Assembly (NCBI GenBank): GCA_039881145.1
Contig: JAYKKI010000095.1
Location: 4,053,501 to 4,117,500 of the forward strand
Reading direction: 5' to 3'
Source: Druceiella hillmani
Lineage: Eukaryota > Arthropoda > Insecta > Lepidoptera > Hepialidae
Length of the DNA: 64,000 bases
In this document: in pieces, positions 1 through 12,233 of the stretch
How positions within the stretch are numbered: position 1 is the stretch's first letter
Layout of the letters: every line of letters starts with the position of its first letter
Notes under the pieces: model-generated
Told to the model about the DNA's origin: nothing
Databases searched by the model: none
What the model saw: only the letters and a program-made list of their open reading frames with translations
Made by a program: the position numbers and the translations under genes

Positions 1-139
1 GCTTATATAATTAACGACTGATTTCAATGACTACATTTAAAAAGTTGAAATGTTTGTGTACAGAGATGGCGGGTTTTATGAGTTGCCATTGCACATTATC
101 TTTACTAACGAAATGAATTTGTGGCATCTGTTTATTCAT
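1..139. other. AT-rich left edge, nothing recognised
   Basis: Short AT-rich stretch with no open frame or repeat that I can support. Confidence 0.5.
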
Positions 140-365
140 TAAACGCGAACTGCCACTGTGACCTCCTGCGCGCGGTGAGAGCTCCACGCTTCGTTAATCT
201 GGAGACACACAATATTACGATACTGCGACTGCAGACACTCATTCATCTGCTTTGTTTCTTTCATCTCATTGTGTCGGTATCTGGTTGCGCGGTCGTGACC
301 TAGACCGCCCCTAAGGAGCAGCCTTTGTTCGGGCCTGCGGTCTCCTTGCTTCGCTCGCTGTCTTT
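140..365. promoter_or_regulatory. GC-richer island 1 (candidate regulatory element)
   Basis: A GC-rich block (for example 'ctcctgcgcgcggtgagag' and 'gcctgcggtctccttgctt') abruptly bounded by AT-rich DNA. A 60-codon frame crosses it but shows no family motif. In lepidopteran intergenic DNA such islands are often conserved enhancers; here that is inference only. It could equally be the fossil of a GC-rich transposon. Confidence 0.25.
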
Positions 366-1439
366 CTTTCTATTATTTTCTTTTATAGTATTATATTTCG
401 TACGTTCGTCTGTATATGTGTTTGCAAGTATCGTCTGGAAGATATTTTTGCCCGAATTGTAGACTGGGAAAAATATAGGATTTTTTTGCTCTACTAATTA
501 TATTACATTTATTTTATTAGATTATATACATTTATTTAGATTTAACAAATTTTTTGTGCTTACAATAATAATGATTAAAAGCAGTGTCTTAAATTTTGAA
601 CTCTGTTAGTAAATTTACTCGTACTACTTCTCATCGAGAATGTAGTAGCATTCTATTATATTTGCAATATTTGCTTGTATTTCTGTCTGTTCGTTTATAA
701 TTCAACTTTTTTCAAATGGATTTTTATGCTATTTGCAGTATTGGTTATATGATTTATTCCAAAAAAAAATTCGTGTTCTTAAAATTACGGTCAAGGATTT
801 GTAAGTTGCGGCATATTTAACTTTATGCTGTCGAAATCGTTAGAATAAGATGAAAATATTGTGGGACATATCAGTAGCTTTGCATGGCTTTATAAAAAAA
901 ATAGTTTCTTCGAATTATTTCATTGACTATCGGAATAAATGTAATACATAGTAATCTTCTATTTCATTAACGTTAAATCAAATATTAGAGTTTGAAAATA
1001 TTTTAATTATTACCGCTTTATATAAAAATGATTCCATCATATAATTCTGTATCGAGAATTGAATTCTCTACGTTAAAGGTTTGATTATGGTTTTTGTTGT
1101 AACATCAACAGTTCAGGTTACATTAAACTTTAAATTTTTTGCAAGAATTGCGGATTTGGCATGATATCTCAGACCGAAGACTTGATATCTCAGTCAGAAG
1201 TCGGCTAACTTGGAAAATTACTCATGTTGTTATTCTTAATAGTGATATAAAACTATTTTTTGCAATGAAATGTAGTTTATGTAGACAAAACGGAAATTGA
1301 GTTTTTTTAACACAAGTACGAACTTTTTATTTCCTTAAAATATAGTTTACCAAATTGAAAAAAAAGAAAAACTAAATTATTTCTTCTTTAAAATAAAAAA
1401 AAAGAATTGTTACAAATTTTTCACTACGACAGCAAATCA
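366..1439. other. AT-rich non-coding DNA
   Basis: No gene, structured repeat or recognisable element seen. Confidence 0.5.
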
Positions 1440-1514
1440 TAACATTAACTAACACTTAACATGTCAACTTTTAACTGTTGTTAAAATTTGAAATGTTAAG
1501 TATTAGTTAATGTT
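1440..1514. repeat. Imperfect inverted repeat
   Basis: The left arm begins 'aacattaactaacacttaac' and is mirrored by an arm ending 'ttaagtattagttaatgtt', with the centre near 1476. Arms are about 33 bp with a few mismatches. The motif 'ttagttaatgtt' recurs just downstream (about 1541-1552). Probably a short MITE remnant. Confidence 0.5.
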
Positions 1515-2846
1515 ACAAAATGATAACTAAATGTTAATTATTAGTTAATGTTTAACAGTACTTTAAATACAAATGCATTTTTTCTTGTAATAAAGATTTT
1601 TAGAATGTTACTTTTCATATTAATTAAAAAAAAAATAAAATCTTATCAACTAATAATCGAATTTGAGTAGCTGAATAACAAATTTTGAAAATAAAAGCTT
1701 TGATGCTCTTTCTATACTCGGATGAGTTGTGCAAAGAAGACCAGCTCCCCTATACATTAGTTCGCTAGGGAATACTTGTATTATCATAGTGAAACGACTC
1801 TAGTTTTAAAAATGCAATATTCGCAATAACATTCACGAATACTTATGCCGAATATTCGTACTTGCATTCATAATCGCGAATATGTAAAAATCTGTATTCG
1901 TTACATCACTAATCAATAATAATGCCAAAAACTTTACTGAGTTTAATTATGCATTGAAAAGAAGAAATATTTTTGGAGAGTTTTATGAGACTAACACTTG
2001 TATGCTATTTTTATGCCAACGTAAGAGCAAACATTTCATTTATTCGTTGGGAAAAAATTAGGCAATTGTGCTCTAAAAAGAATAGTCAAAGTCCGAATGT
2101 CCACTTCAACGTACGTCAACAAAAAGGCAGATAGGGAAATAAGTAAGAAGAGTCCTGAATAAAGAAAAAAAATGTCCGAAAGCTGAATGAAAAGTTTCCA
2201 ATTTTCTTTGTACCTAATACATGCAGTATTAAAATGTCCATTTAAATGAACCCGATATGTACAGTAATAAACAATGGTTGTAGGTTGAGATGACAAATGT
2301 CTGGAAGTGTAAGATGTGCCGTGATAATGGAGGATGAATTATATTGCGGTTGCTCCCAGTACCGGATCTTGCCTCACGAGATCTTCCGTGAGACGTTACC
2401 CCCGGATACTTGAATGTCTTGTGCTTAGAACCCCTGTTATCTACACAAATGAATAGTTCAGCTGGAAATACTTATGCAAGATAATGTAAATTAGTTTGGT
2501 TTGTTAACTCAATTATTATTTGCTGCATATCATTTGGTACTGTAAATTTGTTTAAGGAATATAAAAGTCATTGAATATTGTACTTTCACTTCAATTATTG
2601 GGATTTGATTTATCAAATTTCATATAAAAAAGAAAATTGTTAATTTAATCAGTCGATATATCCTATATTGTCGATACATTTTCACCAATTGGCTGTTAAT
2701 TTATGTTTCTGCTGTAAATGTGAGTTGAGAGGGATTTTGCAAATTTACAACTTCCTTGAAGATGGTTTCCATCGCCTCTTGGGTATTCATGTTTCTGATT
2801 TTTAAAGAATAGTCCAATTTACGAAAAAATATGTTCCTAGCTCAAT
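1515..2846. other. AT-rich non-coding DNA with small GC patch
   Basis: About 1810-1880 repeats the motif 'gaatattcg' and its reverse complement, perhaps an eroded terminal-inverted-repeat element. A small GC patch at 2340-2440 carries 'gatctt...gagatcttccg'. The minus-strand frame at 2036-2296 (86 codons) shows no family signal. Confidence 0.4.
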
Positions 2847-2847
2847 G

Positions 2848-3036
2848 ATTTAGCTGTAGTTTTTGCATCTTATTGGCGGTGCGGTTTTATTGCGATGCTG
2901 CCATTCAAAAGCGATGGGAAACGTTGAATGACTTCCAGATACAGGACTACCAGAGGGTCTGTATGAACTTTTTGTGGCTGACGATCTATTTTGGATCCCG
3001 TCGTATTTCAGCAACATTGCGACAAACATTTACGCT
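2848..3036 (+). pseudogene. Unrecognised coding-like frame without ATG start
   Basis: A plus-strand frame of about 62 codons runs from after a TGA to a TAG near 3036, with no initiator Met at its beginning. The translation has the mixed composition of real protein (W, F, Y, Q and R spread evenly), including the run 'RWETLNDFQIQDYQR' followed by 'SRRISATLRQTFTL'. I do not recognise the family. It may be a fragment of a transposon ORF or of a duplicated gene exon. Just downstream the DNA returns to AT-rich sequence without motifs. Confidence 0.2.
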
Positions 3037-3301
3037 CGTCGTATAGGGTTCACTTTTGTCATATGCAAGAATTTGATTTAGAATTCCTTTTTTTAGCTTC
3101 AAAAAAGCACTGTGCAAATAAAATTTGGTTCAAAGTACGCCTTGATAAGCTTTCTTTGTTTTTATTTGTGCTGATTAACAGATAGTTATTTTTTGAGCTC
3201 TTTATTTTGTCGCTTTGGCAAAAATGACTTATTGACGCTGAAGACAAACTCTTCCAACAGCTCAGTTGGAGTTTGGGAGAGATTTTTACTAATTTACTAA
3301 C

Positions 3302-3489
3302 ACACAATTAAATGAACTACGTGATGTAGTATTATTTCTACTTTCTTTATGTTCTTTACCACGACCTAGGTTTCGTTGTATTACAACATCTTCAGGTGGG
3401 CTATTAGCAAAGATTTTTAATTGTGAATAATAATTTAATTGTGAATAATGAATTTCTACAAAATTAATTCCAAATATATTCAATAATTC
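3302..3489 (+). mobile_element. Foldback/MITE family, copy A (half-deleted)
   Basis: This copy has the left arm of the foldback family ('cacaattaaatgaactacg', then 'cgacctaggtttcgttgta' and 'caacatcttcaggtgggct'), then jumps to the family's right flank ('attgtgaataatgaatttc', 'ccaaatatattcaataatt'). The right half of the palindrome is missing. Compare the intact copy at 41,858-42,117. Confidence 0.7.
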
Positions 3490-3559
3490 ACTAATACATG
3501 AAATGTAGATGCCCAGTAATAACCGGCTTTACAATAATTGGAGAAAACAGGATACATAA

Positions 3560-3840
3560 TGTTTAATATTTTAAAGCATAGGTTCCATAAAATTCAGTCC
3601 CACAAAAATCGGACATATTCCGGTTACGAATTGAAACGTTACGAATTGAAACGCGCTAATAGCGAAAAGTAAAGAGCTTACGAAAGAACATGCACTAACA
3701 GAGACGGGAGATAGTTGGTCGGTTAAAAATCGGCCACCTTCTCCCACTAAAGTCGCCAATATTCGACAGCTGACCTAAAAAGCTGACAAAAGGCGTTTGT
3801 CTCGGCTCTATTACTTCCACGGCGGAACTCGTATTTAAAT
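3560..3840. promoter_or_regulatory. GC-richer patch with 15-bp direct repeat
   Basis: The 15-mer 'gttacgaattgaaac' occurs twice head to tail at 3623-3652. The rest is moderately GC-rich and of low repetitiveness. A 62-codon minus frame here is a shadow of this repeat. A regulatory role is only a possibility. Confidence 0.2.
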
Positions 3841-5864
3841 ATAATGCCTATTGTCTAAATGTCGATAAACGCCTTATTTTTGTAACGAAATAAAATAGTT
3901 TCAATGAAAATGTAATGAAGTTTGGTCGTAAATTAGTCAGCATGATACTTTACTTAGGACTTTTTATAATACATTAACAGATTCATAGGTTGTTTCAATT
4001 TATTTAACTGATAGGTTTGCAAGAAATCTCTTATCAATGTAATTTTCAAGTTAAATGTTTTAGTTAGTTTTTATTGATGTAAAAAACTACATTTTAAATG
4101 TTATTTCCTATTTTATTAATGTAATTAAATTATGTTTTCAAATATTGCGTTTGGGTTGTAATTCTGAAGAGGAAAGGGAAAAGAATTGAAGAATTATTTC
4201 ACAAAATATAATAAAATAACATATTATCTTAATTGATCTTCAAATTTTTTAAGTAATTAATGAAGTTACGAATGTCTGCCGTTAAACTAACTTTTATCAT
4301 TAGCTTAACAATATAACTGTTCAACGGTTTAACGGAAAATATTTTTCTCATATAATTAATTGGTTAACTTAAAATAGAAAAATAAAAAAAATTAGTTTAA
4401 TCGCTAGTAGGGTACGGTTTCTACTAGATTCGCAGTAAAATTGTTAGTTCTTAGAATCTACGAGTACATACTTGCTGCTATACAGCAGGTACTCTTTTCT
4501 TCTACTCATGTTTGCATCACGTTTGAAGTTAATTGCGATCTGAACTAGTTTTGAATTACAGTGTAAACTTTGTAATGGAAAACGTTGTAATGGAAATTCT
4601 ATAACGTAAACACTGGTTGATCTTGGTTGGTTTACCTTCTAACAAATACACTGATTCACCTTTGTAACGAGCTCACCATCTCTATTACGAACGAGAAGAC
4701 CTTGTTTAAGAGATAAAAGTTGTTAATTTTTTATTATCACTAAGTATATATTTATTACCAATAGACTCCAAAATTATCTGTACGAATGTCGACAATTCTA
4801 AGAATGAATAGACATAGTTTTATTGCTGTTATTGTGTAGTTATTATTGGTATTTTCATGAGGCACACGTGTTTACTGGGTAAAGTTGACCCTTAACACAT
4901 TAGCACTTTCGTATATAAGAGAATACAAAATAGCTATTGGGATAGTAAAAAAATTCAAATAAAGTTGAAGGATTATTTTAAATAATTATTTCAAAATGTA
5001 AAAAATAAATGAAAGCTATATGAAAAAAGAAACTGATTAAATATATTTTGAAATGAAACCAAATGAATAATTTTATTTAATTAAGTGTTTCATTTAAATA
5101 CTCCATAAAGCGAAAACACTCTGTAATGAAAGAAAATAGGTCAGTCCTTCGAATTTAATTTCCCAGTGTAAACTCTTTATAGTTTACACTGTGTTATTGA
5201 AATTTATTACTACTAAATAACTGAGACTGTAGGATGAGTACTTCAAGGCTACTCTATATATTCATTTTTATATATTGGTCTATTATTTTATGGCGATCAA
5301 ACTCTTTCTTGAGAGAAAAATATTTGCCAATGTTAAGTTGAAGCGAACGCTAGGCAATACAGACTGCACACACCTGTCATTTTTACTTGGTTTTAATTTT
5401 TATTAAAGATCGACATCTTTTTTTTAGTAATATGTATAGGCATTGAAAGCTAAGATGGAATCATTCAAAAGTTTCTCAGTTATTTCAATAAATATTTTTT
5501 ATTACATTAAAATCCCATAAAATTGAAATATTTTTTTCGTATTGTTAAATATAAAAATATATTTTTGAAATGTTTCCGGTATAAGTATACTTAATGTATT
5601 ATTTTCATAGGTATAAGTACACTTGCTGATATGATTTCCTGACTTTCTACGTCAATACGACTGTATTATTTCAAATCCTAAGATAAATACTAGATAATGA
5701 TTGAAGTTAGTTTAGCAAAAAACAACCGCCACATATGACGATTTGTTTTCGTTACAACCAAACGGCCACGCATGTGAGTTCCTCATTATTTTTAAAAGCA
5801 AGGGAGGCTAACACAAAGACGGTTGTCATAAAGGACAAAAACAAACGACAATAATTAAAAAAAT
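3841..5864. other. AT-rich non-coding DNA with one hairpin
   Basis: Nothing coding is seen. A perfect 11-bp hairpin, 'cagtgtaaact' / 'agtttacactg', lies at 5164-5191 with a 6-nt loop. Part of the stem motif ('cagtgtaaact') also occurs near 4560-4570. Confidence 0.45.
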
Positions 5865-6224
5865 ATGATGCGTCATAATTATTCTAGAGGGATACTTTCT
5901 ATTCCTTTGTCTGTGCATCTCCAGACAGGCAATATCTCTTTGCAGATCGTCAATGCGCCTTACAAAACGGTACATATTTACTCTAAGGGTAGGCGAGTAA
6001 GTACTAGAGACATTGAAAGTGAAAGCGTTTCTTGTTTCATCGGTGCGGAGCCAGCGTCACTTGACCACCCCCTCGGAGGGGAGTGGCGGATTCACTTTAA
6101 CCCTTTCCCCATACGAAAAATGCAAAAAATGAAGACTGTAGACGGACACCGTTGCGGCGGGTTATTTGGGGGTGCTGGCGTGTTTCTGCGAGTGTTGTGT
6201 AATTCATACGGGATTTTAAGTTAG
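5865..6224 (+). CDS. 119-codon open frame in a GC patch, doubtful
   Basis: This is the longest ATG-initiated frame in the window that is not built from tandem repeats. It has no signal peptide, no membrane segment and no recognised domain. Its second half (5990-6190) coincides with a GC-rich patch, and stop-free frames are expected there because stop codons are AT-rich. There is no splice or promoter context I can point to. I favour a chance frame over a regulatory island, but list it because it is the best non-repeat ORF. Confidence 0.12.
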   Translation: MMRHNYSRGILSIPLSVHLQTGNISLQIVNAPYKTVHIYSKGRRVSTRDIESESVSCFIGAEPASLDHPLGGEWRIHFNPFPIRKMQKMKTVDGHRCGGLFGGAGVFLRVLCNSYGILS

Positions 6225-6407
6225 ATATAGATTTGGTATGAGTTTAATTCCTATATATGTAATAAAGTAGACCAGCAAAAGTTCATGTAGTGTTGAGCAC
6301 AAGTGTTATAAGAATAAAAACGACACCTTTAAAAGTTTTTTTTTTAAATCGTCAACCAAATAAATGTCAGGTTATTTTTCATTATAAATTGTAAATAATT
6401 TTCCCAG

Positions 6408-6925
6408 GAAACTCTCTGAAGCAGCAATACGAAATAACTTGCAAAATGTATCTCATTATATCCTTTATATATACATATATTATTTCATGAAGCTTACGGG
6501 CCCAACATGATTATAGAAAAAAAAACGCGTAAAAGTCGGAAGAATGGAATTTTATGACGGAACGACTGTTAATGTTAGTTAACAGTTTGTTTTTAATTAA
6601 TTTAGGCAATGGCTAAAAATTAAAAAAAAAGAGTATTGATAATTTTTTGTCATTGTTTCTAAAAATTATTATGCGCTTGTTATATTTTATATTTTTAAAT
6701 TTTTTTTTATATGTTAAAATATATTGTATATACGGCCTTAGGAACATAACTTTTTTGTTTTGTGTTATAGTTACAAACTTTATTTTGTGCCTTTTCCCGA
6801 TTGTCAATCGCTGAATTGCTTGTTTTTGTGGTTTAGAAAATATCAACTTTTTAAGTATTATATTATATTTCTGTAACGCCAAAGCCGTTTTCACTCGTCT
6901 CCGTTCGGAAGGAACTGTGTATGTT
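6408..6925 (+). repeat. Undescribed ~500 bp dispersed repeat, copy 1
   Basis: Aligned by eye with 44,645-45,165 in the same orientation. Shared landmarks in order are 'gaaactct.tgaa', 'ttcatga..ct..c.gg.cc', 'taattaatttaggcaatggct', 'tttctaaaaattatta', 'tgaattg.ttgttttt' and 'ccgttttc.c'. Copies are well diverged with many indels. No coding motif, no obvious terminal repeat; class unknown. The 93-codon minus frame inside is AT-driven (rich in K, I, F). Confidence 0.6.
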
Positions 6926-7828
6926 TATTGAATTTATTATAGAAAACTAATAGTTTTGGTTTAAATTTCAAAGTTTCGAAAAAATTTGGTATTCAAATAA
7001 TAATTAGTAGAATTTGTATATATTTTTCTGTTGTTACTGTATCACACGCAAGCAAATGATTTTAAAGGATTGTTCGTTACGTTAGGTTCGAATTCAAGAT
7101 AGTATTTAGGATATGAAGTGAAACACTGTGTCAATAAGGATTTGTATTCTATTGATCTGGTATTATCATTTTCAAAAGACTTATTAAAACACGTTTTCAT
7201 TTGAGAAAATTGTTAAGGAACAATTTTGAGACTGATAAAGGTTTTTTTACTGTAGTTGTACCAAGTGTATGTTATTAGCTACATCATACGTTTAAAGAAA
7301 TTATTAAAACATTTTTTGCGATTTAATAAAATTGTATAATTGAAATAAATTGTTTAAAAATATTTTATAAGTTGATTGCTAGTTATATGCGGTCAGAAGC
7401 AGTAAAATACAAAATATGCACTGACCGCATCGAAAAGGTTTACAAGATATGTTTGCACCACCTCGTCACGAGTATAATTTAAACAATCTGCATATCCTGA
7501 CTGCATATCCTTCATAGCAATTGAGAGCAGTCCAGGTAGTCCAATAACAGGGGACCGCATGTATCGTCCCTTCTTTGTTTTAGTGTGGTACCAGTGTAGG
7601 GTTTTTGCTCCAGTCAATAAAGTAAATAAAACCCTAAATTAATCATTTCAACTATGTATTTCTTTGAGTCCTCAATTTAAACTTTTCAAAATGAAGTTAT
7701 TGAGAAATTAAATACATAACATAATAACATTTGCATAGAATAGTTTGTGTATTTTATACATACATTTATAATAATAAAATATTATTCAATTTATTAAATT
7801 CAATTTTAATTTTTTAAATTTATATTGT
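6926..7828. other. AT-rich non-coding DNA
   Basis: A minus-strand frame at 7393-7617 (74 codons) lies in the least AT-rich part. Its composition is protein-like but I recognise no family. Otherwise nothing is seen. Confidence 0.4.
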
Positions 7829-8205
7829 ACTAGCTGTGCCCTCGACTTCGATAGAATTGAATTTGGACAAGAAAATTTATTAGGAATATTTTGTGTGTTT
7901 TTTTTTCAGATCTCTTTGAGCATAAAGTATATTAAAAATGCTAATTGATGGCGTTGGCAGCCAAATCGGTACAGCCAGTTCTAATATTAGCGTACACAAC
8001 GAACGTAAACAAAAGATTGTAGTATATTTTTTATTTGTAAACTGGATGAAATGAAAACAAGTCTAAATATTAATAACAGCTAATTTAAATACATCACAGA
8101 AAACTGCATCCAAATCAGTTCAGCCGTTGCTGAGATTAGCGTGCACAACGAAGGTGCTCATAGATAAACAGACAAATCCACAAAGAGACAAAAATTTTAT
8201 AAAAC
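7829..8205 (-). mobile_element. Helitron-like non-autonomous element (reverse orientation)
   Basis: Read on the minus strand, the 3' end is 'gagggcacagctagta', i.e. a CTAGT terminus after GC-rich sequence. The other end carries the reverse complement of the family's 5' region ('ttcagccgttgctgag' ... 'ttataaaactg'). The segment 'cagcc.tt.....attagcgt.cacaacgaa' occurs twice (near 7970 and 8120), so there is an internal duplication. The CTRR-T end fits Helitrons; assignment to a named family is inference. Confidence 0.55.
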
Positions 8206-8681
8206 TGTTGTTTTAGGCTTAGTAGCATTCTTTAATAGTTAGCACTTAGTTTTGCTTAAAAATATTCAATGTACAGACTCAGTTTTATATATATATATAT
8301 TGGATTATTTAACTGTATGTTTTATTGACTAATTCCGTTATTGATTATTTATTGAATTCATTATAATTAATTCAAATGTATCTAATTTGGAATACTATTA
8401 TATGACAATGGTAATACCTAATCAATCATGCTGTACCCACTGTTTTGGGTGTTGTCACATCAGAAATTATATTTTTGTCTTCCCGAATCGGATTGTTAAA
8501 ATTGTCACATTACTGTTTGTTTGTAATTTTAATTTTAATTCTAAAATAATATTAATTTTAATAATTAAATAAATGTCATAAAAATGTAATAAAAAAATCG
8601 GTATTAAGTATTACCTCTTTGTTTTCGTATTAGATTCATTATGAAATATGTTTTCAACTAAAAAAATATTAAAAACTGATT

Positions 8682-8745
<64 letters not shown>

Positions 8746-9397
8746 AGGTGAAAGGTAATATGGTAACCGTTAAAAACGGTTTTGTAACCAATAAATAAGG
8801 AAAGCCTTCGTGGGTTTCCTTCTAATGTTCGCATACTCTACAAATAAGACAAATCTTTGTACTATAATGTTATGAGACAAAATTCTCAGTCTATACAAAG
8901 CATGATACGTATTTTCGTCAGTATATTCCAAACGAGTTAAGTCGTAGACAAAATCAAATACATGACATCCTAACCTAAAATTCCATGTCACATTTTTAAT
9001 TCTAGCAATATTCACAAAATCGAAGCAAACTCTTAAACTAATAAGAACACTTAATAGTTTAAACAATTACAATAAATGTTTCGTATCATATAGTAAATGA
9101 TTATCAAGGATTGCAGTCTTACCGAAAAAGTAGACATTTTCAAAGTAGACATTTCGTTCTTGTATGGCTGTCAGCAGAAATGTCAAAAACGACCTGTTCC
9201 TTTAGTACTCATTGAATTCGTATGTCAAGTGACGTTATGTCTATGGAAAAAACACACATGGCGTTTACATTGATTTATATATCCGAGTATTCCAAATTAC
9301 TAGCAGTATTCCAAATTTGCTGCAATTTCTCTATTGTTCGCGTGCGCTACGTACGACGGTGCTTACGTAATGAATTCAATTCAAGAGGCCCCGCAGG
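8206..9397. other. AT-rich DNA with long (TA)n
   Basis: A (TA)n run spans about 8683-8745, with a shorter one near 8288-8300. Minus frame 8770-9066 (98 codons) has no family motif. Confidence 0.5.
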
Positions 9398-9715
9398 ATG
9401 AAAAGCAGTGGAACAATGAATTGTACTTTTTCAGATTGGAAACCGTATAACTGTAGCGGTTTTGACATACTTCAGTACATTTTTAATGACCTTTTCGATG
9501 GTATGTTACGTGGCATGTTTCAAAGAAGTTTATTTTATCTGGTTCGACTGAATATTGTTGGCAAAATATTGCTGCTCCGTTTCAAACAAAGATTGCCGGT
9601 TTTTTTGTTAAACTTTTTCCTTTTTTTGAACCACGCGTGTTATAAAACGTTTGTTATAAAAGCGTATGATATTCCAGTTTCACGAGACTACAGGACTCAC
9701 GAACGCCGCCCTTGA
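9398..9715 (+). CDS. 105-codon open frame, doubtful
   Basis: ATG-initiated frame with a hydrophobic F/L-rich middle, 'FLLNFFLFLNHA' around residues 68-79. It also has an upstream in-frame ATG cluster. I recognise no domain; hydrophobic runs of this kind arise by chance from T-rich DNA. No splice or promoter context supports expression. Confidence 0.08.
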   Translation: MKSSGTMNCTFSDWKPYNCSGFDILQYIFNDLFDGMLRGMFQRSLFYLVRLNIVGKILLLRFKQRLPVFLLNFFLFLNHACYKTFVIKAYDIPVSRDYRTHERRP

Positions 9716-11470
9716 TGCGAGGCTTTTGGCTGAGTGTTGGGGAATGGCTTTGGGCTACAACTTTTGTGTTCGTTCAGATGCATTTTTTGTACCGCCTTGT
9801 CATTATAATGCGTCTATATATCTTTAAATTATTTAATGGTTAATTAAAATCATTTAGTAGTAGATATATCCTACTGTTTGTTTATTAACATATCGGATAC
9901 TTACTAAAGTAGCCAAATCAACAAGAGTTAATGATTTCCTAATACTTTAAATTCATATTTATATCCTGTATCGTAAAATATAAACATTTGTGATACAATT
10001 TATAATGTCAGGTATATTATAAAAATAGCCAATTCTTGAAGTAATTGATATAATTCAACCAGAATAATGTTAATTATAAATTCTTATCAAATGATTGAAG
10101 TCATTCTGAATCTCAAAATTTAGCAAATTAAACTTAAAATAAAAATTTATCAAGGGAAACTTGTTTTCCATGTTCCATTTTTCGTTTTAAAGTCCCATTT
10201 GCTTTCTGGTTCCATTTCATTTTAAAAGACATCTCTGATGGTCCTTATTCTCTGATGGCTCTTGTTAAGCAATAACAAGCGCAAAAAAATTTGGCTTCAG
10301 CTTTTCGTGAGTGGAGCGGGTACGTAATTTTTTTTTTAACTTGCTACTTATTAATTAAGAGACTTTTATGTAATATCTACTTGCAAGATTTCTTGAATTT
10401 TCATTTAAAATTCTATAGACATCGATGACTTTCTTGTTTAACTACGGAATGACAAAAATATCTACTATTTTTTATTTAAAATAGGAAATTATTTTTTTTA
10501 GTCTAAAATACTTGATATTCTGTTGGTGTTTCTTTTTTAAATTAATTTTATTTCAGAATATTTTTACACGTTTAGGGTAATAGAATATCTAGTATTTTTA
10601 ATTCTTTCTCTAAAATTTTGAATAATAAGATTCGACTCTTAGCTTTCGTCAATTTTCCAAATATTTTAGTCAAAGAAAAAAAACGAGAGTTAGGTCGAAG
10701 CACGGTAGTTGTGACATAGCATCAAATAAAATACAGCAAGTTGAATTGCATTGACTATACGATCTGAAGATATATCCCAAAATATTTTAGATTGAAACTT
10801 TCAGGGGAGGGTAACGAAATTAATCAATATGTGATGTTCAGGATCAATTAGCGTACGTCAAAGCAGTTTGGATGCCCGTGGATAGACAAATACATCTGAA
10901 ATGCCAAATTGACAAATTAAAAAAGTGTGTTTTTTGTAACTTTGATCTAATAGTTATAAAAAAAAAGGTTTACAGTCGGTTTTTTGTACCCTTCTTCTTT
11001 CCATTTGTCATATCGCCCACCGGGTCTGTGTGTTATTATCGATTAGCCTCGAGTTTTTTCGACAGAGGGAATTATAATTCTGATATTTTTACAAGCAAAA
11101 CATTTAATGAAGATTTTGATAAGCAGGAGATCTTTCTCTAATAAAATGATTTTATTTTTTATTTTATTTTTTATATTTATTGTGTTATAAATTTACCTTG
11201 GAAAAATAATATTGGTCTTCTTCCTTTGGTCTGTACGTATGTGTGCATGCATGTTTGGTTATGTTGTTAGGGCAACACTAATGAAAAGTCATACTCCTAT
11301 TTCGACACGCTTTCCTTTTATTTTATTTTTATGGTTCCTAAAATCCCTTAGCGTGATGTATACTTATACACCAGATCTATTTCTGTACTCTTTTGACACT
11401 CACTTCCACAGACTAAATAATTTTTTTACGATTTTATTCAAATAATATAGGTTACTAGACGATATAAATA
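9716..11470. other. AT-rich non-coding DNA
   Basis: Nothing recognised. Frames at 10872-11141 and 11212-11445 are F/L-rich and unsupported. Confidence 0.45.
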
Positions 11471-12130
11471 AAAAACGGCCAAGTGCGAGTCAGACTTACA
11501 CACGAAGGGTTTTGTAGCACCAGACATTATTAAAATTATAAGATTGTATCTCTAAAAGATACTGTGAAAACAAAGTTATTGCTGCTACACAACGTATCTT
11601 ATTCAAACCAATTTTTGTTGAAAGTTTATATTAAGTTTTACTGCTTTAATTTTACACATCTTGGTTGAAAACTCAGAGAGGGAAGGGGGGGGGATTGGTT
11701 TACATGCTTTTTATAATTTTAGAAGCGCATAGCTCTCCAACTATTAACTTAAATAAAAAAAGTTTTTGGAACCACCATATCATTTTTTAACCCACACGTC
11801 TATGTATACTGTATTTTTTTCATCCCTTAGTTAGATATATTGAGTGTCATCCCTAATATTATGTTTTTCATAATTTAATATTTCATTGTGCAGCGGTTCA
11901 TCCAAATTTCATCTATGTAGTGCCAGTAGTCTCCTAGTAAAATGGTAGTGCCAGTAGTCTCCGAGTAAAATGGTAGTGCCAGTAGTCTCCGAGTAAAATG
12001 GTAGTGCCAGTAGTCTCCGAGTAAAATGGTAGTGCCAGTAGTCTCCGAGTAAAATGGTAATGCATACGGAGAGAGAGACGAACATGACAAAATTACAAAC
12101 GGAAAGACGGAGATGGATATGGAATCCTAA
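11471..12130 (+). mobile_element. Lepidopteran 'acggccaagtgcgagtc' repeat, copy 1
   Basis: Starts 'aaaaacggccaagtgcgagt' and 'acacacgaagggtt', the conserved 5' segment of an interspersed repeat that I remember as very abundant in Lepidoptera, and ends 'ggaatcctaa', a decayed form of the usual 'ggaaccctaa' tail. The interior aligns with 38,676-39,280 ('gcgcatagctctccaactat', 'ttcatctatgtagtgccagt'). It carries an expanded minisatellite at 11,918-12,057. No coding motif. Confidence 0.75.
11918..12057 (+). repeat. 28-bp minisatellite, 5 copies
   Basis: The unit is 'tagtgccagtagtctc' plus 'cgagtaaaatgg', five times head to tail, starting at 11918, 11946, 11974, 12002 and 12030. Only the first unit differs (cctag for ccgag). 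The homologous repeat at 39,170-39,192 has a single unit, so this array arose inside the element. The 71-codon minus frame here is repeat-derived. Confidence 0.95.
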
Positions 12131-12196
12131 ATAGGGCTAATGGTCCCAATACTACCTCTTTTGTTCAAATTATATCAAATATTATGGTTCATTTTC

Positions 12197-12233
12197 ACAC
12201 ACACACACATGTGTGTGTGTGTGTGTGTGTGTA
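12197..12233. repeat. (CA)n/(TG)n microsatellite palindrome
   Basis: A run of CA repeats joined directly to TG repeats through 'catg', forming a self-complementary tract able to fold back. Confidence 0.9.

Noticed and set aside
7393..7617. 74-codon minus-strand gene (possible transposase)
   Set aside because: Composition is protein-like but no motif of piggyBac or another transposase could be matched.
12197..12233. Left-handed-DNA regulatory switch at the CA/TG palindrome
   Set aside because: Such runs are common microsatellites; nothing nearby suggests a function.
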